DNA from: Streptococcus pneumoniae | GTDB taxonomy: Bacteria; Bacillota; Bacilli; Lactobacillales; Streptococcaceae | Assembly (NCBI RefSeq): GCF_001457635.1 | Contig: NZ_LN831051.1 | Span: 1,364,001 to 1,428,000, forward strand | Length of the DNA stretch: 64,000 nucleotides | Direction of reading: 5' to 3' | Shown: positions 46,715-56,909 of the stretch, one piece after another | Position numbering within the stretch: the first letter of the stretch is position 1 | Layout of the letters: each line of letters starts with the position of its first letter | The notes under the pieces: model-generated | The model's input: the letters and a program-made list of their open reading frames with translations, nothing else | Told to the model about the DNA's origin: nothing | Databases searched by the model: none | Made by a program: the position numbers and the translations under genes

Positions 46715-46810
46715 TCAATTTACCTCGTTTTTCATTATATCATAAAGTTAGCTAATAAGAAATGAAGGGCAGTAAGTCAAGTAATCACTTTGAAGTTTCA
46801 AATCTTAAGT

Positions 46811-46840
46811 TTTAAGTTTTCTTTAAGGAAAGTATATTAT
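46811..46840 (+). promoter_or_regulatory. CiaR-type direct repeat and promoter of the lic operon
   Basis: TTTAAG, five bases, TTTAAG (46811-46827) is followed by a TATTAT-like -10 box near 46835. CiaR sites have this form, and the lic operon is reported to have a CiaR-driven promoter. Confidence 0.65.
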
Positions 46841-47000
46841 TCTGAAGGACTCTAAAATTTCGCAGCCATTTATTAGTAATTGCTACAGAATTCCTAGTCA
46901 TTACTAGAAATGGACTAGTTTCTTTGAATAATAGAACTGCATAATTCTCCTATTCTAGAAGGGGAGGACCAGTATTTCTTTTATGATAGGACTAGATTGT

Positions 47001-47008
47001 GGTATAAT
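47001..47008 (+). promoter_or_regulatory. Second lic operon promoter (-10 box)
   Basis: TGGTATAAT lies 42 bp before the tarI start, with only a weak -35 box. It would give a basal transcript. Confidence 0.55.
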
Positions 47009-47049
47009 AGAGAGAATAAGTTTTTTTAGTAAGACAAAGGAGAAAATAG

Positions 47050-47757
47050 ATGATTTATGCAGGAATTCTTGCCGGTGGAACTGGCACACGCATGGGGATC
47101 AGTAACTTGCCAAAACAATTTTTAGAGCTAGGTAATCGACCTATTTTGATTCATACAATTGAAAAATTTGTCTTGGAGCCAAGTATTGAAAAAATTGTAG
47201 TTGGTGTTCATGGAGACTGGGTTTCTCATGCAGAAGATCTTGTAGATAAATATCTTCCTCTTTATAAGGAACGTATCATAATTACAAAGGGTGGTGCTGA
47301 CCGCAATACAAGTATTAAGAAAATCATTGAAGCCATTGATGCTTATCGTCCGCTTACTCCAGAGGATATCGTTGTTACCCACGATTCTGTTCGTCCATTT
47401 ATTACACTTCGCATGATTCAGGACAATATCCAACTTGCCCAAAATCATGACGCAGTGGACACAGTGGTAGAAGCGGTTGATACTATCGTTGAAAGTACCA
47501 ATGGTCAATTTATTACAGATATTCCAAATCGTGCTCACCTTTATCAAGGACAAACACCTCAAACATTCCGTTGCAAGGACTTCATGGACCTTTATGGATC
47601 TCTTTCTGATGAAGAGAAGGAAATCTTGACAGATGCATGTAAAATCTTTGTGATCAAAGGAAAAGATGTGGCCTTGGCCAAAGGTGAATACTCAAATCTG
47701 AAGATTACAACCGTAACAGATTTGAAGATTGCAAAAAGTATGATTGAGAAAGACTAG
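47050..47757 (+). CDS. tarI: Ribitol-5-phosphate cytidylyltransferase
   Basis: The 235-aa IspD-like enzyme makes CDP-ribitol for teichoic acid. GILAGGTGTRMG at about 5-16 is the nucleotide loop, with VTHDSVRPF near 114 and QTPQTFRC near 171. AAAGGAG precedes the ATG. It is the first gene of tarI-tarJ-licA-licB-licC. Confidence 0.9.
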   Translation: MIYAGILAGGTGTRMGISNLPKQFLELGNRPILIHTIEKFVLEPSIEKIVVGVHGDWVSHAEDLVDKYLPLYKERIIITKGGADRNTSIKKIIEAIDAYRPLTPEDIVVTHDSVRPFITLRMIQDNIQLAQNHDAVDTVVEAVDTIVESTNGQFITDIPNRAHLYQGQTPQTFRCKDFMDLYGSLSDEEKEILTDACKIFVIKGKDVALAKGEYSNLKITTVTDLKIAKSMIEKD

Positions 47758-47761
47758 TAAA

Positions 47762-48784
47762 ATGATTAATCAAATTTATCAACTAACTAAGCCTAAGTTT
47801 ATCAATGTCAAATATCAGGAAGAGGCTATTGACCAAGAGAATCATATCCTTATCCGTCCCAACTACATGGCTGTCTGTCATGCGGATCAGCGTTACTATC
47901 AGGGAAAACGTGATCCCAAGATTTTGAATAAAAAGCTTCCAATGGCAATGATTCACGAGTCATGTGGAACCGTCATTTCTGACCCGACCGGAACCTACGA
48001 GGTTGGTCAAAAAGTTGTCATGATTCCCAATCAGTCTCCTATGCAGAGTGATGAAGAATTCTATGAAAACTACATGACAGGGACCCATTTCTTGTCTAGT
48101 GGATTTGATGGCTTTATGAGAGAGTTTGTTTCTCTCCCTAAAGATCGTGTGGTGGCTTATGATGCTATTGAAGATACGGTTGCAGCCATTACAGAGTTTG
48201 TCAGTGTGGGCATGCACGCTATGAATCGTCTATTGACTCTTGCTCATAGCAAGCGGGAGCGGATCGCCGTTATTGGAGATGGAAGTTTAGCTTTTGTGGT
48301 TGCCAATATTATCAACTATACTTTGCCAGAAGCAGAGATTGTGGTTATTGGTCGTCATTGGGAAAAGTTGGAACTCTTCTCATTTGCCAAAGAATGCTAT
48401 ATTACGGATAATATTCCTGAAGAGTTGGCCTTTGACCATGCTTTTGAATGTTGTGGTGGTGATGGTACTGGACCAGCTATTAATGACTTGATTCGCTACA
48501 TTCGTCCTCAGGGAACGATTCTCATGATGGGAGTTAGCGAATATAAAGTCAATCTCAATACTCGCGATGCCTTAGAAAAGGGCTTGATTTTGGTTGGGTC
48601 ATCTCGTTCTGGTCGCATTGATTTTAAAAATGCTATCCAAATGATGGAAGTCAAGAAATTTGCCAATCGTCTTAAAAATATCCTTTATCTAGAAGAACCT
48701 GTAAGAGAAATTAAAGATATTCATCGTGTCTTTGCAACCGATTTAAACACAGCCTTTAAAACAGTGTTTAAGTGGGAAGTATAA
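47762..48784 (+). CDS. tarJ: Ribulose-5-phosphate reductase TarJ
   Basis: The 340-aa zinc-type alcohol dehydrogenase reduces ribulose-5-P to ribitol-5-P, the substrate of TarI. The zinc region HADQRYYQG is near 40, GDGSLAFVVANI (nucleotide loop) near 176. ATG 47762 gives the family start MINQIYQLT; an in-frame start at 47744 inside tarI is less likely. It has only a weak ribosome site, so it may depend on coupling to tarI. Confidence 0.88.
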   Translation: MINQIYQLTKPKFINVKYQEEAIDQENHILIRPNYMAVCHADQRYYQGKRDPKILNKKLPMAMIHESCGTVISDPTGTYEVGQKVVMIPNQSPMQSDEEFYENYMTGTHFLSSGFDGFMREFVSLPKDRVVAYDAIEDTVAAITEFVSVGMHAMNRLLTLAHSKRERIAVIGDGSLAFVVANIINYTLPEAEIVVIGRHWEKLELFSFAKECYITDNIPEELAFDHAFECCGGDGTGPAINDLIRYIRPQGTILMMGVSEYKVNLNTRDALEKGLILVGSSRSGRIDFKNAIQMMEVKKFANRLKNILYLEEPVREIKDIHRVFATDLNTAFKTVFKWEV

Positions 48785-48800
48785 GTACTGGAGGTTAATT

Positions 48801-49670
48801 GTGGAGAAAATCATTAAAGAAAAAATTTCTTCCTTACTTAGTCAAGAAGAGGAAGTCCTCAATGTTGAACAACTGGGTGGAATGACCAATCAAAACTATT
48901 TGGCCAAAACAACAAATAAGCAATACATTGTTAAATTCTTTGGTAAAGGGACAGAAAAGCTTATCAATCGACAAGATGAAAAGTACAATCTTGAACTACT
49001 AAAGGATTTAGGCTTAGATGTAAAAAATTATCTTTTTGATATTGAAGCTGGTATCAAAGTAAATGAGTATATCGAATCTGCGATTACGCTTGATTCAACG
49101 TCAATCAAGACCAAGTTCGACAAAATTACTCCAATATTACAAACTATTCATACGTCTGCTAAGGAATTAAGAGGAGAATTTGCTCCTTTTGAAGAAATCA
49201 AAAAATACGAATCCTTGATTGAAGAACAAATTCCTTATGCCAACTATGAATCTGTTAGAAATGCAGTCTTCTCCTTAGAGAAAAGACTGGCTGACTTAGG
49301 TGTTGACAGAAAATCTTGTCATATCGATTTGGTGCCTGAAAACTTTATCGAATCACCTCAAGGACGACTTTATTTGATTGACTGGGAATATTCATCAATG
49401 AATGATCCAATGTGGGATTTGGCTGCCCTCTTTTTAGAGTCTGAATTCACTTCCCAAGAGGAAGAAACTTTCTTATCTCACTATGAGAGTGACCAAACAC
49501 CGGTTTCTCATGAAAAGATTGCTATTTATAAAATTTTACAAGATACTATTTGGAGTCTATGGACTGTCTATAAGGAAGAGCAAGGTGAAGATTTTGGTGA
49601 CTATGGTGTGAATCGTTACCAAAGAGCTATTAAAGGTTTGGCTTCTTATGGAGGTTCAGATGAAAAGTAA
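48801..49670 (+). CDS. licA: Choline kinase
   Basis: The 289-aa enzyme phosphorylates choline. The kinase fold shows MTNQNYLAKT near 29, the catalytic SCHIDLVPENFI (Brenner motif) near 173 and LIDWEYSSMNDPMWDLA near 190. It starts at GTG with GGAGG upstream. It links to licB with an overlap: licB starts at 49660. Confidence 0.92.
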   Translation: MEKIIKEKISSLLSQEEEVLNVEQLGGMTNQNYLAKTTNKQYIVKFFGKGTEKLINRQDEKYNLELLKDLGLDVKNYLFDIEAGIKVNEYIESAITLDSTSIKTKFDKITPILQTIHTSAKELRGEFAPFEEIKKYESLIEEQIPYANYESVRNAVFSLEKRLADLGVDRKSCHIDLVPENFIESPQGRLYLIDWEYSSMNDPMWDLAALFLESEFTSQEEETFLSHYESDQTPVSHEKIAIYKILQDTIWSLWTVYKEEQGEDFGDYGVNRYQRAIKGLASYGGSDEK

Positions 49671-50538
49671 AAACGGAGTTCCTTTTGGCCTTCTCTCAGG
49701 TATTTTCTGGGGCTTGGGTCTAACGGTTAGTGCTTATATCTTTTCGATTTTTACAGATTTGTCACCCTTTGTGGTGGCTGCAACTCATGATTTTTTGAGC
49801 ATCTTTATCTTACTAGCTTTTCTCTTGGTAAAAGAAGGGAAAGTTCGCCTCTCAATTTTCTTAAATATTCGCAATGTCAGTGTTATCATAGGAGCCTTGC
49901 TAGCAGGCCCTATCGGTATGCAGGCCAATCTTTATGCAGTTAAGTATATCGGAAGTTCTTTAGCTTCATCTGTATCGGCTATTTACCCTGCGATTTCAGT
50001 TCTATTGGCTTTCTTCTTTTTGAAGCACAAGATTTCGAAAAATACTGTATTTGGGATTGTCTTGATTATTGGAGGGATTATTGCCCAGACCTATAAGGTT
50101 GAACAGGTTAATTCTTTCTACATTGGGATTCTTTGTGCTTTGGTTTGTGCTATTGCATGGGGAAGTGAGAGTGTTCTTAGCTCTTTTGCCATGGAAAGTG
50201 AATTGAGTGAAATCGAAGCCCTCTTAATCCGTCAAGTAACTTCGTTCTTGTCCTATCTTGTGATTGTGCTCTTCTCTCATCAGTCATTTGTTGCAGTAGC
50301 CAATGGACAATTGCTAGGTCTCATGATTGTCTTTGTAGCCTTTGATATGATTTCCTATTTGGCTTATTATATCGCTATCAATCGCTTGCAACCAGCCAAG
50401 GCTACAGGCTTGAACGTGAGCTATGTAGTATGGACTGTCTTGTTCGCAGCTCTTTTCTTGGGAACATCATTAGATATGCTGACCATTATGACGTCACTTG
50501 TCGTCATTGCTGGAGTTTATATTATTATTAAAGAATAA
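49660..50538 (+). CDS. licB: Choline transporter LicB (DMT family)
   Basis: The 292-aa protein has ten hydrophobic helices with two EamA-type repeats, ending in the sequence VIAGVYIIIKE. LicB takes up choline. ATG 49660 is used because GGAGG lies seven bases upstream; the overlap with licA by 11 bp suggests coupled translation. Confidence 0.9.
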   Translation: MKSKNGVPFGLLSGIFWGLGLTVSAYIFSIFTDLSPFVVAATHDFLSIFILLAFLLVKEGKVRLSIFLNIRNVSVIIGALLAGPIGMQANLYAVKYIGSSLASSVSAIYPAISVLLAFFFLKHKISKNTVFGIVLIIGGIIAQTYKVEQVNSFYIGILCALVCAIAWGSESVLSSFAMESELSEIEALLIRQVTSFLSYLVIVLFSHQSFVAVANGQLLGLMIVFVAFDMISYLAYYIAINRLQPAKATGLNVSYVVWTVLFAALFLGTSLDMLTIMTSLVVIAGVYIIIKE

Positions 50539-50549
50539 AGGAGATTCGT

Positions 50550-51239
50550 GTGAAAGCCATTATCTTAGCAGCGGGATTGGGAACTCGCTTGCGTCCTATG
50601 ACTGAAAATACCCCTAAAGCCTTGGTTCAGGTTAATCAAAAACCTTTGATTGAATACCAAATTGAGTTTCTCAAAGAAAAAGGAATCAATGACATCATCA
50701 TCATCGTTGGTTATCTTAAAGAACAATTCGATTATTTAAAAGAAAAATACGGTGTTCGCCTCGTTTTCAATGATAAATACGCTGACTACAATAACTTTTA
50801 CTCTCTCTATCTTGTAAAAGAAGAATTGGCCAACAGCTATGTTATTGATGCTGACAATTATCTCTTTAAAAATATGTTCCGCAATGATTTGACACGTTCG
50901 ACTTATTTTAGTGTTTATCGTGAAGATTGTACCAACGAATGGTTCTTGGTCTATGGAGATGACTACAAGGTTCAAGACATTATTGTTGATAGCAAGGCAG
51001 GTCGCATCCTTAGTGGTGTATCCTTCTGGGATGCTCCAACTGCAGAAAAGATTGTCAGCTTTATCGACAAGGCTTATGCAAGTGGTGAATTTGTTGATCT
51101 CTACTGGGACAATATGGTTAAGGATAATATCAAAGAGCTAGATGTCTATGTTGAAGAATTAGAAGGCAATAGCATTTATGAGATCGATAGTGTCCAAGAC
51201 TATCGTAAATTAGAAGAAATTCTTAAAAACGAAAATTAA
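50550..51239 (+). CDS. licC: Choline-phosphate cytidylyltransferase
   Basis: The 229-aa enzyme makes CDP-choline from phosphocholine and CTP for LicD. The N-terminal loop ILAAGLGTRLRPMT is at 4-17, VDADNYLF... (metal Asp) near 107. AAAGGAG precedes the GTG start. Last gene of the operon; a hairpin terminator follows. Confidence 0.93.
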   Translation: MKAIILAAGLGTRLRPMTENTPKALVQVNQKPLIEYQIEFLKEKGINDIIIIVGYLKEQFDYLKEKYGVRLVFNDKYADYNNFYSLYLVKEELANSYVIDADNYLFKNMFRNDLTRSTYFSVYREDCTNEWFLVYGDDYKVQDIIVDSKAGRILSGVSFWDAPTAEKIVSFIDKAYASGEFVDLYWDNMVKDNIKELDVYVEELEGNSIYEIDSVQDYRKLEEILKNEN

Positions 51240-51247
51240 AGATTCCA

Positions 51248-51278
51248 ACATCTGACAAAATAGTCGGATGTTTTTTGA
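51248..51278 (+). terminator. lic operon terminator
   Basis: ACATCTGAC and GTCGGATGT form a stem (one G-T) followed by TTTTTTG. Confidence 0.75.
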
Positions 51279-51283
51279 TTTTT

Positions 51284-51291
51284 TACGAATA
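51284..51291 (+). promoter_or_regulatory. ComX (SigX) cin-box before dprA
   Basis: TACGAATA matches the competence sigma factor box exactly, with a T-rich stretch just upstream. It lies 33 bp before the dprA start. Confidence 0.85.
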
Positions 51292-51324
51292 GATAGATGA
51301 GTAGAAAAAGAAATGGAGTTATTT

Positions 51325-52173
51325 ATGAAAATCACAAACTATGAAATCTATAAGTTAAAAAAATCAGGTTTGACCAATCAACAGATTTTGAAAGTGCTAG
51401 AATACGGTGAAAATGTTGATCAGGAGCTTTTGTTGGGTGATATTGCAGATATCTCAGGTTGCCGTAATCCAGCCGTTTTTATGGAACGTTATTTTCAGAT
51501 AGACGATGCGCATTTGTCGAAAGAGTTTCAAAAATTTCCATCTTTCTCTATTTTAGATGACTGTTATCCTTGGGATTTGAGTGAAATATATGATGCGCCT
51601 GTACTTTTATTTTACAAGGGAAATCTTGACCTCCTGAAATTCCCGAAGGTAGCGGTCGTGGGCAGTCGTGCTTGTAGCAAACAGGGAGCTAAGTCAGTTG
51701 AAAAAGTCATTCAAGGCTTGGAAAATGAACTGGTTATTGTCAGTGGTCTGGCCAAGGGCATTGACACAGCAGCTCATATGGCAGCTCTTCAGAATGGCGG
51801 AAAAACCATTGCAGTGATTGGAACAGGACTGGATGTGTTTTATCCTAAAGCCAACAAACGCTTGCAAGACTACATCGGCAATGACCATCTGGCTCTAAGT
51901 GAATATGGACCTGGCGAACAACCTCTGAAATTTCATTTTCCTGCCCGTAATCGCATCATTGCTGGACTTTGTCGTGGTGTGATTGTAGCAGAGGCTAAGA
52001 TGCGTTCAGGTAGTCTCATTACCTGTGAGCGAGCAATGGAAGAAGGACGCGATGTCTTTGCTATTCCTGGTAGCATTTTAGATGGACTATCAGACGGTTG
52101 CCATCATTTGATTCAAGAAGGAGCAAAATTGGTCACCAGTGGGCAAGATGTTCTTGCGGAATTTGAATTTTAA
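51325..52173 (+). CDS. dprA: DNA processing protein DprA
   Basis: The 282-aa protein loads RecA on incoming single-stranded DNA in transformation and helps turn off competence. The Rossmann-type core has VGSRACSKQG near 113, VSGLAKGIDTAAH near 138 and GTGLDVFYPKAN near 165. ATG 51325 follows GGAG. Its ComX box explains the competence link. Confidence 0.95.
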   Translation: MKITNYEIYKLKKSGLTNQQILKVLEYGENVDQELLLGDIADISGCRNPAVFMERYFQIDDAHLSKEFQKFPSFSILDDCYPWDLSEIYDAPVLLFYKGNLDLLKFPKVAVVGSRACSKQGAKSVEKVIQGLENELVIVSGLAKGIDTAAHMAALQNGGKTIAVIGTGLDVFYPKANKRLQDYIGNDHLALSEYGPGEQPLKFHFPARNRIIAGLCRGVIVAEAKMRSGSLITCERAMEEGRDVFAIPGSILDGLSDGCHHLIQEGAKLVTSGQDVLAEFEF

Positions 52174-52243
52174 AAATGACCTAAGCTAGAATTCTAAGAA
52201 AAAATCAATTTTAAGAGAAAATGAACCCAACATTTCCATAATA

Positions 52244-52288
52244 AAACGCATATTAGCAAGTTTTTAACACTTGATAATATGCGTTTTT
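52244..52288. terminator. Hairpin terminator after dprA
   Basis: AAAACGCATATTA and TAATATGCGTTTT form a 13-bp stem and T-run, same family as 43471. Confidence 0.7.
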
Positions 52289-52322
52289 TCTAAGTGGATT
52301 AGTAGAGTAGAGGATTTTTTCA

Positions 52323-52487
52323 TATAATACTCTTCGAAAATCTCTTCAAACTACGTCAGCTTCCATCTGCAACCTCAAAACAGTATTTTGAGCTGACTTC
52401 GTCAGTCTTATCTACAACCTCAAAGCAGTGCTTTGAGCAACCTGTGGCTAGCTTCCTAGTTTGCGCTTTGATTTTCATTGAGTATAA
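52323..52487. repeat. BOX element with two B-type units
   Basis: Starts TATAATACTCTTCGAAAATC and ends TTTTCATTGAGTATAA. The CCTCAAA-CAGT-TTTGAG motif appears twice, giving the B units. Confidence 0.85.
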
Positions 52488-52494
52488 GGGAAAG

Positions 52495-52603
52495 TATAGT
52501 GAATTGAAATAAGATGTGAACAACTCTATCAGGAAAGTCAAATTAATTTATAGAAATATTTTAGCAGCCAAGGTGCACTGTTATAGATTCAATACACTAT
52601 AAT
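52495..52603. repeat. RUP element
   Basis: Begins TATAGTGAATTGAAATAAG and ends GATTCAATACACTATA, eight bases after the BOX. Confidence 0.8.
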
Positions 52604-52807
52604 TTAGTGTAATTGAGAAAGGAGAAATGATTGTGATTGATGTTGGCTAGGTTATGTTCAATGATTCCTACCGTCTCAAATCTTGTCAGTAAGGAAAAAT
52701 AAATTCTTCAAAAGTAGAGATTACAAGGCTTGTTTAAGAAAGAATTCAAAGACCTTGACAAATAAAAATAAAATGGTTATTATAAGAAATGGTCTAAAAT
52801 AGATGAT

Positions 52808-52901
52808 GATACTTTTCGAAAATCTTTTTACGTCAGCTCAGCTTTGCCTTGCTGTGTTTTGAGCAAGCTACGGTTAGCTTCCGAGTTTGATTTTCATTTA
52901 C
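52808..52901. repeat. Degenerate BOX element
   Basis: GATACTTTTCGAAAATC at the left and GAGTTTGATTTTCATT at the right, with CTTTGCCTTGC inside. The B unit is reduced. Confidence 0.55.
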
Positions 52902-53054
52902 TAGAAATGAAACTGATGAGAGATATCAGTAGACATTTGAGTCAGGATATTATGGAAAATGATAAAAAGAGCTCGTGAGATTGGCATATCAGACTACTAA
53001 AGTATTGAGTTTGTTAGGATTTTAGCGACTAGTTAGCTGGGAAAGGAAGATATT

Positions 53055-54098
53055 GTGACAAATAATAAACTGTATTCGTTGATAGAATTTAGAAATAAAA
53101 TATATGAAGAATTAGAACTTTCCAGAAGTGATTTAGCGATTTTACTATGTGCCATGCTTATCGCCTCTATCGGATTAAATATGGATTCGACTCCCGTGAT
53201 TATTGGAGCCATGTTAATCTCTCCTTTGATGACACCTATTCTGGGAGTGGGGCTCTCTCTAGCTATATTTGATTTTAAATTGTTAAGAAAATCTTTTAAA
53301 ATATTAGCTATTCAAATTCTTGCCAGTTTAATAGCTTCAACACTTTATTTTTATCTTTCTCCCATTTCGTATGCTAGTTCGGAAATTGTTGCTAGAACCT
53401 CTCCGACTATTTGGGATGTTCTCATTGCTTTTGTAGGAGGGATAGCAGGTATTATTGGTGCTAGGAAAAAAGAGACCAATAATATTGTTCCTGGTGTTGC
53501 TATTGCAACCGCCTTGATGCCTCCTCTTTGTACAGTAGGTTATGCTATTGCTTCTGCTAATCTAAAATTTATCATAGGCTCCTCTTACCTATTCCTCATC
53601 AATTGTAGCTTTATTGTCATTGCGACTTATATAGGTGTTAGGTTGATGATGGTTAAGAAACATTATTTTAAAGATAATGAAGAAGACTCTAAAATGCGTA
53701 GGATTTTGCTTCTAGTTGCTGTTTTGCTGATGATTCCGAGTTTCATCTCTGCAACGACTTTAGTGAGAGAAACGTTGAAAAAAGAGTCCCTTAAGAAATT
53801 TATATCAGAGCAGTTTCAGGGGCATAATATTTTGAAAAAAACCTATTCTAAAAAGACTCATACCCTAAAGCTAACCATTTCAGGAAATTATTTGACAGAA
53901 GAAGAACTCGATATGATTTCAAGTAAGAGAGGTGACTATGGTTTAAGTGATGTTTCTGTTCAAGTTTCACAATTGTCTGATTCAGAACAACTTAGTAAGG
54001 AAGAACTGGTGGAGTATTTCTTCCAGTATATCAAGGATAAGGAAGCAAAAGAAAAGGAAAAAGCTAATAAGTTTTATACAGAGTCTGAGGAGCAATAA
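53055..54098 (+). CDS. DUF389 membrane protein
   Basis: The 347-aa protein starts at GTG after GGAAAGG. It has an N-terminal soluble part and seven or so helices, with the family signature GAMLISPLMTPILGVGL near 52 and ATALMPPLCTVGYA near 153. The C-terminal 90 residues are soluble and charged. The role is unknown. Confidence 0.85.
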   Translation: MTNNKLYSLIEFRNKIYEELELSRSDLAILLCAMLIASIGLNMDSTPVIIGAMLISPLMTPILGVGLSLAIFDFKLLRKSFKILAIQILASLIASTLYFYLSPISYASSEIVARTSPTIWDVLIAFVGGIAGIIGARKKETNNIVPGVAIATALMPPLCTVGYAIASANLKFIIGSSYLFLINCSFIVIATYIGVRLMMVKKHYFKDNEEDSKMRRILLLVAVLLMIPSFISATTLVRETLKKESLKKFISEQFQGHNILKKTYSKKTHTLKLTISGNYLTEEELDMISSKRGDYGLSDVSVQVSQLSDSEQLSKEELVEYFFQYIKDKEAKEKEKANKFYTESEEQ

Positions 54099-54264
54099 TT
54101 TCTTGAGAATAGCTGGTTTTTCTCGTGAGTCTTCTATGTATATCAAAGGAAGACTGAGGTTTTAAGTATAAAACTTTTCTTCTATTATAGTAGCTAAGTC
54201 TTGACAGGGTTCAAAAAATGGTTTACACTTTATAAAGTTTATTACTTTGAAAAGGTGTGATACT

Positions 54265-56352
54265 GTGGCTACGGCAACAAAAAAGAAAAAATCAACAGTT
54301 AAAAAAAATCTAGTCATCGTGGAGTCGCCTGCTAAGGCCAAGACGATTGAAAAATATCTAGGCAGAAACTACAAGGTTTTAGCCAGTGTCGGGCATATCC
54401 GTGATTTGAAGAAATCCAGTATGTCCGTCGATATTGAAAATAATTATGAACCGCAATATATTAATATCCGAGGAAAAGGCCCTCTTATCAATGACTTGAA
54501 AAAAGAAGCTAAAAAAGCTAATAAAGTTTTTCTCGCGAGTGACCCGGACCGTGAAGGAGAAGCGATTTCTTGGCATTTGGCCCATATTCTCAACTTGGAT
54601 GAAAATGATGCCAACCGTGTGGTCTTCAATGAAATCACCAAGGATGCAGTCAAAAATGCTTTTAAAGAACCTCGTAAGATCGATATGGACTTGGTCGATG
54701 CCCAACAAGCTCGTCGGATCTTGGACCGCTTGGTAGGGTATTCGATTTCGCCTATTTTGTGGAAGAAGGTCAAGAAGGGCTTGTCAGCAGGTCGCGTTCA
54801 GTCCATTGCCCTTAAACTCATCATTGACCGTGAAAATGAAATCAATGCCTTCCAGCCAGAAGAATACTGGACAGTTGATGCTGTCTTTAAAAAGGGAACC
54901 AAACAATTTCATGCTTCCTTCTATGGAGTAGATGGTAAAAAGATGAAACTGACCAGCAATGACGAAGTCAAGGAAGTCTTGTCTCGTCTGACGAGTAAAG
55001 ACTTTTCAGTAGATCAGGTGGATAAGAAAGAGCGCAAGCGCAATGCTCCTTTACCCTATACCACTTCATCTATGCAGATCGATGCTGCCAATAAAATCAA
55101 TTTCCGTACTCGAAAAACCATGATGGTTGCCCAACAGCTCTATGAAGGAATTAATATCGGTTCTGGTGTTCAAGGTTTGATTACCTATATGCGTACCGAT
55201 TCGACTCGTATCAGTCCTGTAGCGCAAAATGAGGTGGCAAGCTTCATTACGGATCGTTTTGGTAGTAAGTATTCTAAGCACGGTAGCAAGGTCAAAAACG
55301 CATCAGGTGCTCAGGATGCCCATGAGGCTATTCGTCCGTCAAGTGTCTTTAATACACCAGAAAGCATCGCTAAGTATCTGGACAAGGATCAGCTCAAGCT
55401 ATATACCCTTATCTGGAATCGTTTTGTGGCTAGCCAGATGACAGCGGCCGTTTTTGATACCATGGCTGTTAAATTGTCTCAAAAAGGGGTTCAATTTGCT
55501 GCCAATGGTAGTCAGGTTAAGTTTGATGGTTATCTTGCCATTTATAATGATTCTGACAAGAATAAGATGTTACCGGACATGGTTGTTGGAGATGTGGTCA
55601 AACAGGTCAATAGCAAACCAGAGCAACATTTCACCCAACCGCCTGCCCGTTATTCTGAAGCAACACTGATTAAAACCTTAGAGGAAAATGGGGTTGGACG
55701 TCCATCAACCTACGCGCCAACCATTGAAACCATTCAGAAACGTTATTATGTTCGCCTGGCAGCCAAACGTTTTGAACCGACAGAGTTGGGAGAAATTGTC
55801 AATAAGCTCATCGTTGAATATTTCCCAGATATCGTAAACGTGACCTTCACAGCTGAAATGGAAGGTAAACTGGATGATGTCGAAGTTGGAAAAGAGCAGT
55901 GGCGACGGGTCATTGATGCCTTTTACAAACCATTCTCTAAAGAAGTTGCCAAGGCTGAAGAAGAAATGGAAAAAATCCAGATTAAGGATGAACCAGCTGG
56001 ATTTGACTGTGAAGTGTGTGGCAGTCCAATGGTCATTAAACTTGGTCGTTTTGGTAAATTCTACGCTTGTAGCAATTTCCCAGATTGCCGTCATACCCAA
56101 GCAATCGTGAAAGAGATTGGTGTTGAGTGTCCAAGCTGTCATCAGGGACAAATTATTGAGCGAAAAACCAAGCGTAATCGCCTCTTCTATGGTTGCAATC
56201 GCTATCCAGAATGTGAATTTACCTCTTGGGACAAGCCTGTTGGTCGTGACTGTCCAAAATGTGGCAACTTCCTCATGGAGAAAAAAGTCCGTGGTGGTGG
56301 CAAGCAGGTTGTTTGTAGCAAAGGCGACTACGAGGAAGAAAAGATTAAATAA
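54265..56352 (+). CDS. topA: DNA topoisomerase I
   Basis: The 695-aa enzyme relaxes negative supercoils. The Toprim domain starts [17 protein letters not shown] near 17; [16 protein letters not shown] near 94 has the metal Asp residues. The catalytic Tyr is in [12 protein letters not shown] near 311. Three Cys-rich C-terminal fingers (from about 578) end the protein. GTG 54265 is preferred because AAAGG lies upstream and a 6-codon longer ATG form has no site. Confidence 0.95.
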   Translation: MATATKKKKSTVKKNLVIVESPAKAKTIEKYLGRNYKVLASVGHIRDLKKSSMSVDIENNYEPQYINIRGKGPLINDLKKEAKKANKVFLASDPDREGEAISWHLAHILNLDENDANRVVFNEITKDAVKNAFKEPRKIDMDLVDAQQARRILDRLVGYSISPILWKKVKKGLSAGRVQSIALKLIIDRENEINAFQPEEYWTVDAVFKKGTKQFHASFYGVDGKKMKLTSNDEVKEVLSRLTSKDFSVDQVDKKERKRNAPLPYTTSSMQIDAANKINFRTRKTMMVAQQLYEGINIGSGVQGLITYMRTDSTRISPVAQNEVASFITDRFGSKYSKHGSKVKNASGAQDAHEAIRPSSVFNTPESIAKYLDKDQLKLYTLIWNRFVASQMTAAVFDTMAVKLSQKGVQFAANGSQVKFDGYLAIYNDSDKNKMLPDMVVGDVVKQVNSKPEQHFTQPPARYSEATLIKTLEENGVGRPSTYAPTIETIQKRYYVRLAAKRFEPTELGEIVNKLIVEYFPDIVNVTFTAEMEGKLDDVEVGKEQWRRVIDAFYKPFSKEVAKAEEEMEKIQIKDEPAGFDCEVCGSPMVIKLGRFGKFYACSNFPDCRHTQAIVKEIGVECPSCHQGQIIERKTKRNRLFYGCNRYPECEFTSWDKPVGRDCPKCGNFLMEKKVRGGGKQVVCSKGDYEEEKIK

Positions 56353-56392
56353 GAGGAGGGGCCCGAAAGTAAATTTCAGGCTCCTTTTGGTT
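56353..56392 (+). terminator. topA terminator
   Basis: GGGGCCCGAAA and TTTCAGGCTCC can form a stem, followed by TTTTGG. Confidence 0.55.
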
Positions 56393-56457
56393 AGAACTTG
56401 ACAAAATACATCATTTTATGCGAAACTAGAAGAAGATTATTTTAACTAGGAGAAGTT

Positions 56458-56817
56458 ATGCGTCTTATCTATCTGATAATTGGTTTTTTATCACTGACCT
56501 TGGCTATTGTTGGGGTTGTTTTACCCTTGTTGCCGACAACGCCTTTCCTTTTGTTGTCTATTGCTTGTTTCTCCAGAAGTTCCAAGCGTTTCGAAGACTG
56601 GCTTTATCATACCAAGCTCTATCAAACATATGTAGCTGATTTTCGCGAGACTAAGTCTATTACGCGTGAACGAAAGAAAAAAATCATCGTCTCTATCTAC
56701 GTCTTGATGGGAATTTCTATTTATTTTGCACCTCTTTTACCAGTCAAAATCGGTCTGGGTGCTTTGACCATCTTTATCACTTATTATCTTTTCAAGGTCA
56801 TTCCAGACAAAGAATAG
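56458..56817 (+). CDS. DUF454 membrane protein (YbaN-like)
   Basis: The 119-aa protein has about three to four helices and the family block VLPLLPTTPFLLLSIACFSRSS at about 21-42. AGGAG precedes the ATG. Function unknown; streptococci often carry it near topA. Confidence 0.85.
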   Translation: MRLIYLIIGFLSLTLAIVGVVLPLLPTTPFLLLSIACFSRSSKRFEDWLYHTKLYQTYVADFRETKSITRERKKKIIVSIYVLMGISIYFAPLLPVKIGLGALTIFITYYLFKVIPDKE

Positions 56818-56909
56818 TTAAAACAGTAGTTATTTGCCTTGATAAAATTGAAAGCATATTCATAACAATATGATATAATAAATTTGAAGTAATATTCAAG
56901 GAGAATCAA

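Larger units (their letters stand above)
52174..53054. other. Repeat-rich intergenic stretch
   Basis: No gene is visible in about 880 bp. It contains a hairpin (52244), a BOX (52323), a RUP (52495) and a degenerate BOX (52808). The remainder is AT-rich and unassigned. Confidence 0.6.

Noticed and set aside
47128..47562. 144-codon minus-strand ORF
   Set aside because: It is antisense to tarI and has no ribosome site or domain.
52356..52541. 61-codon minus-strand ORF
   Set aside because: It is made of BOX and RUP repeat sequence.
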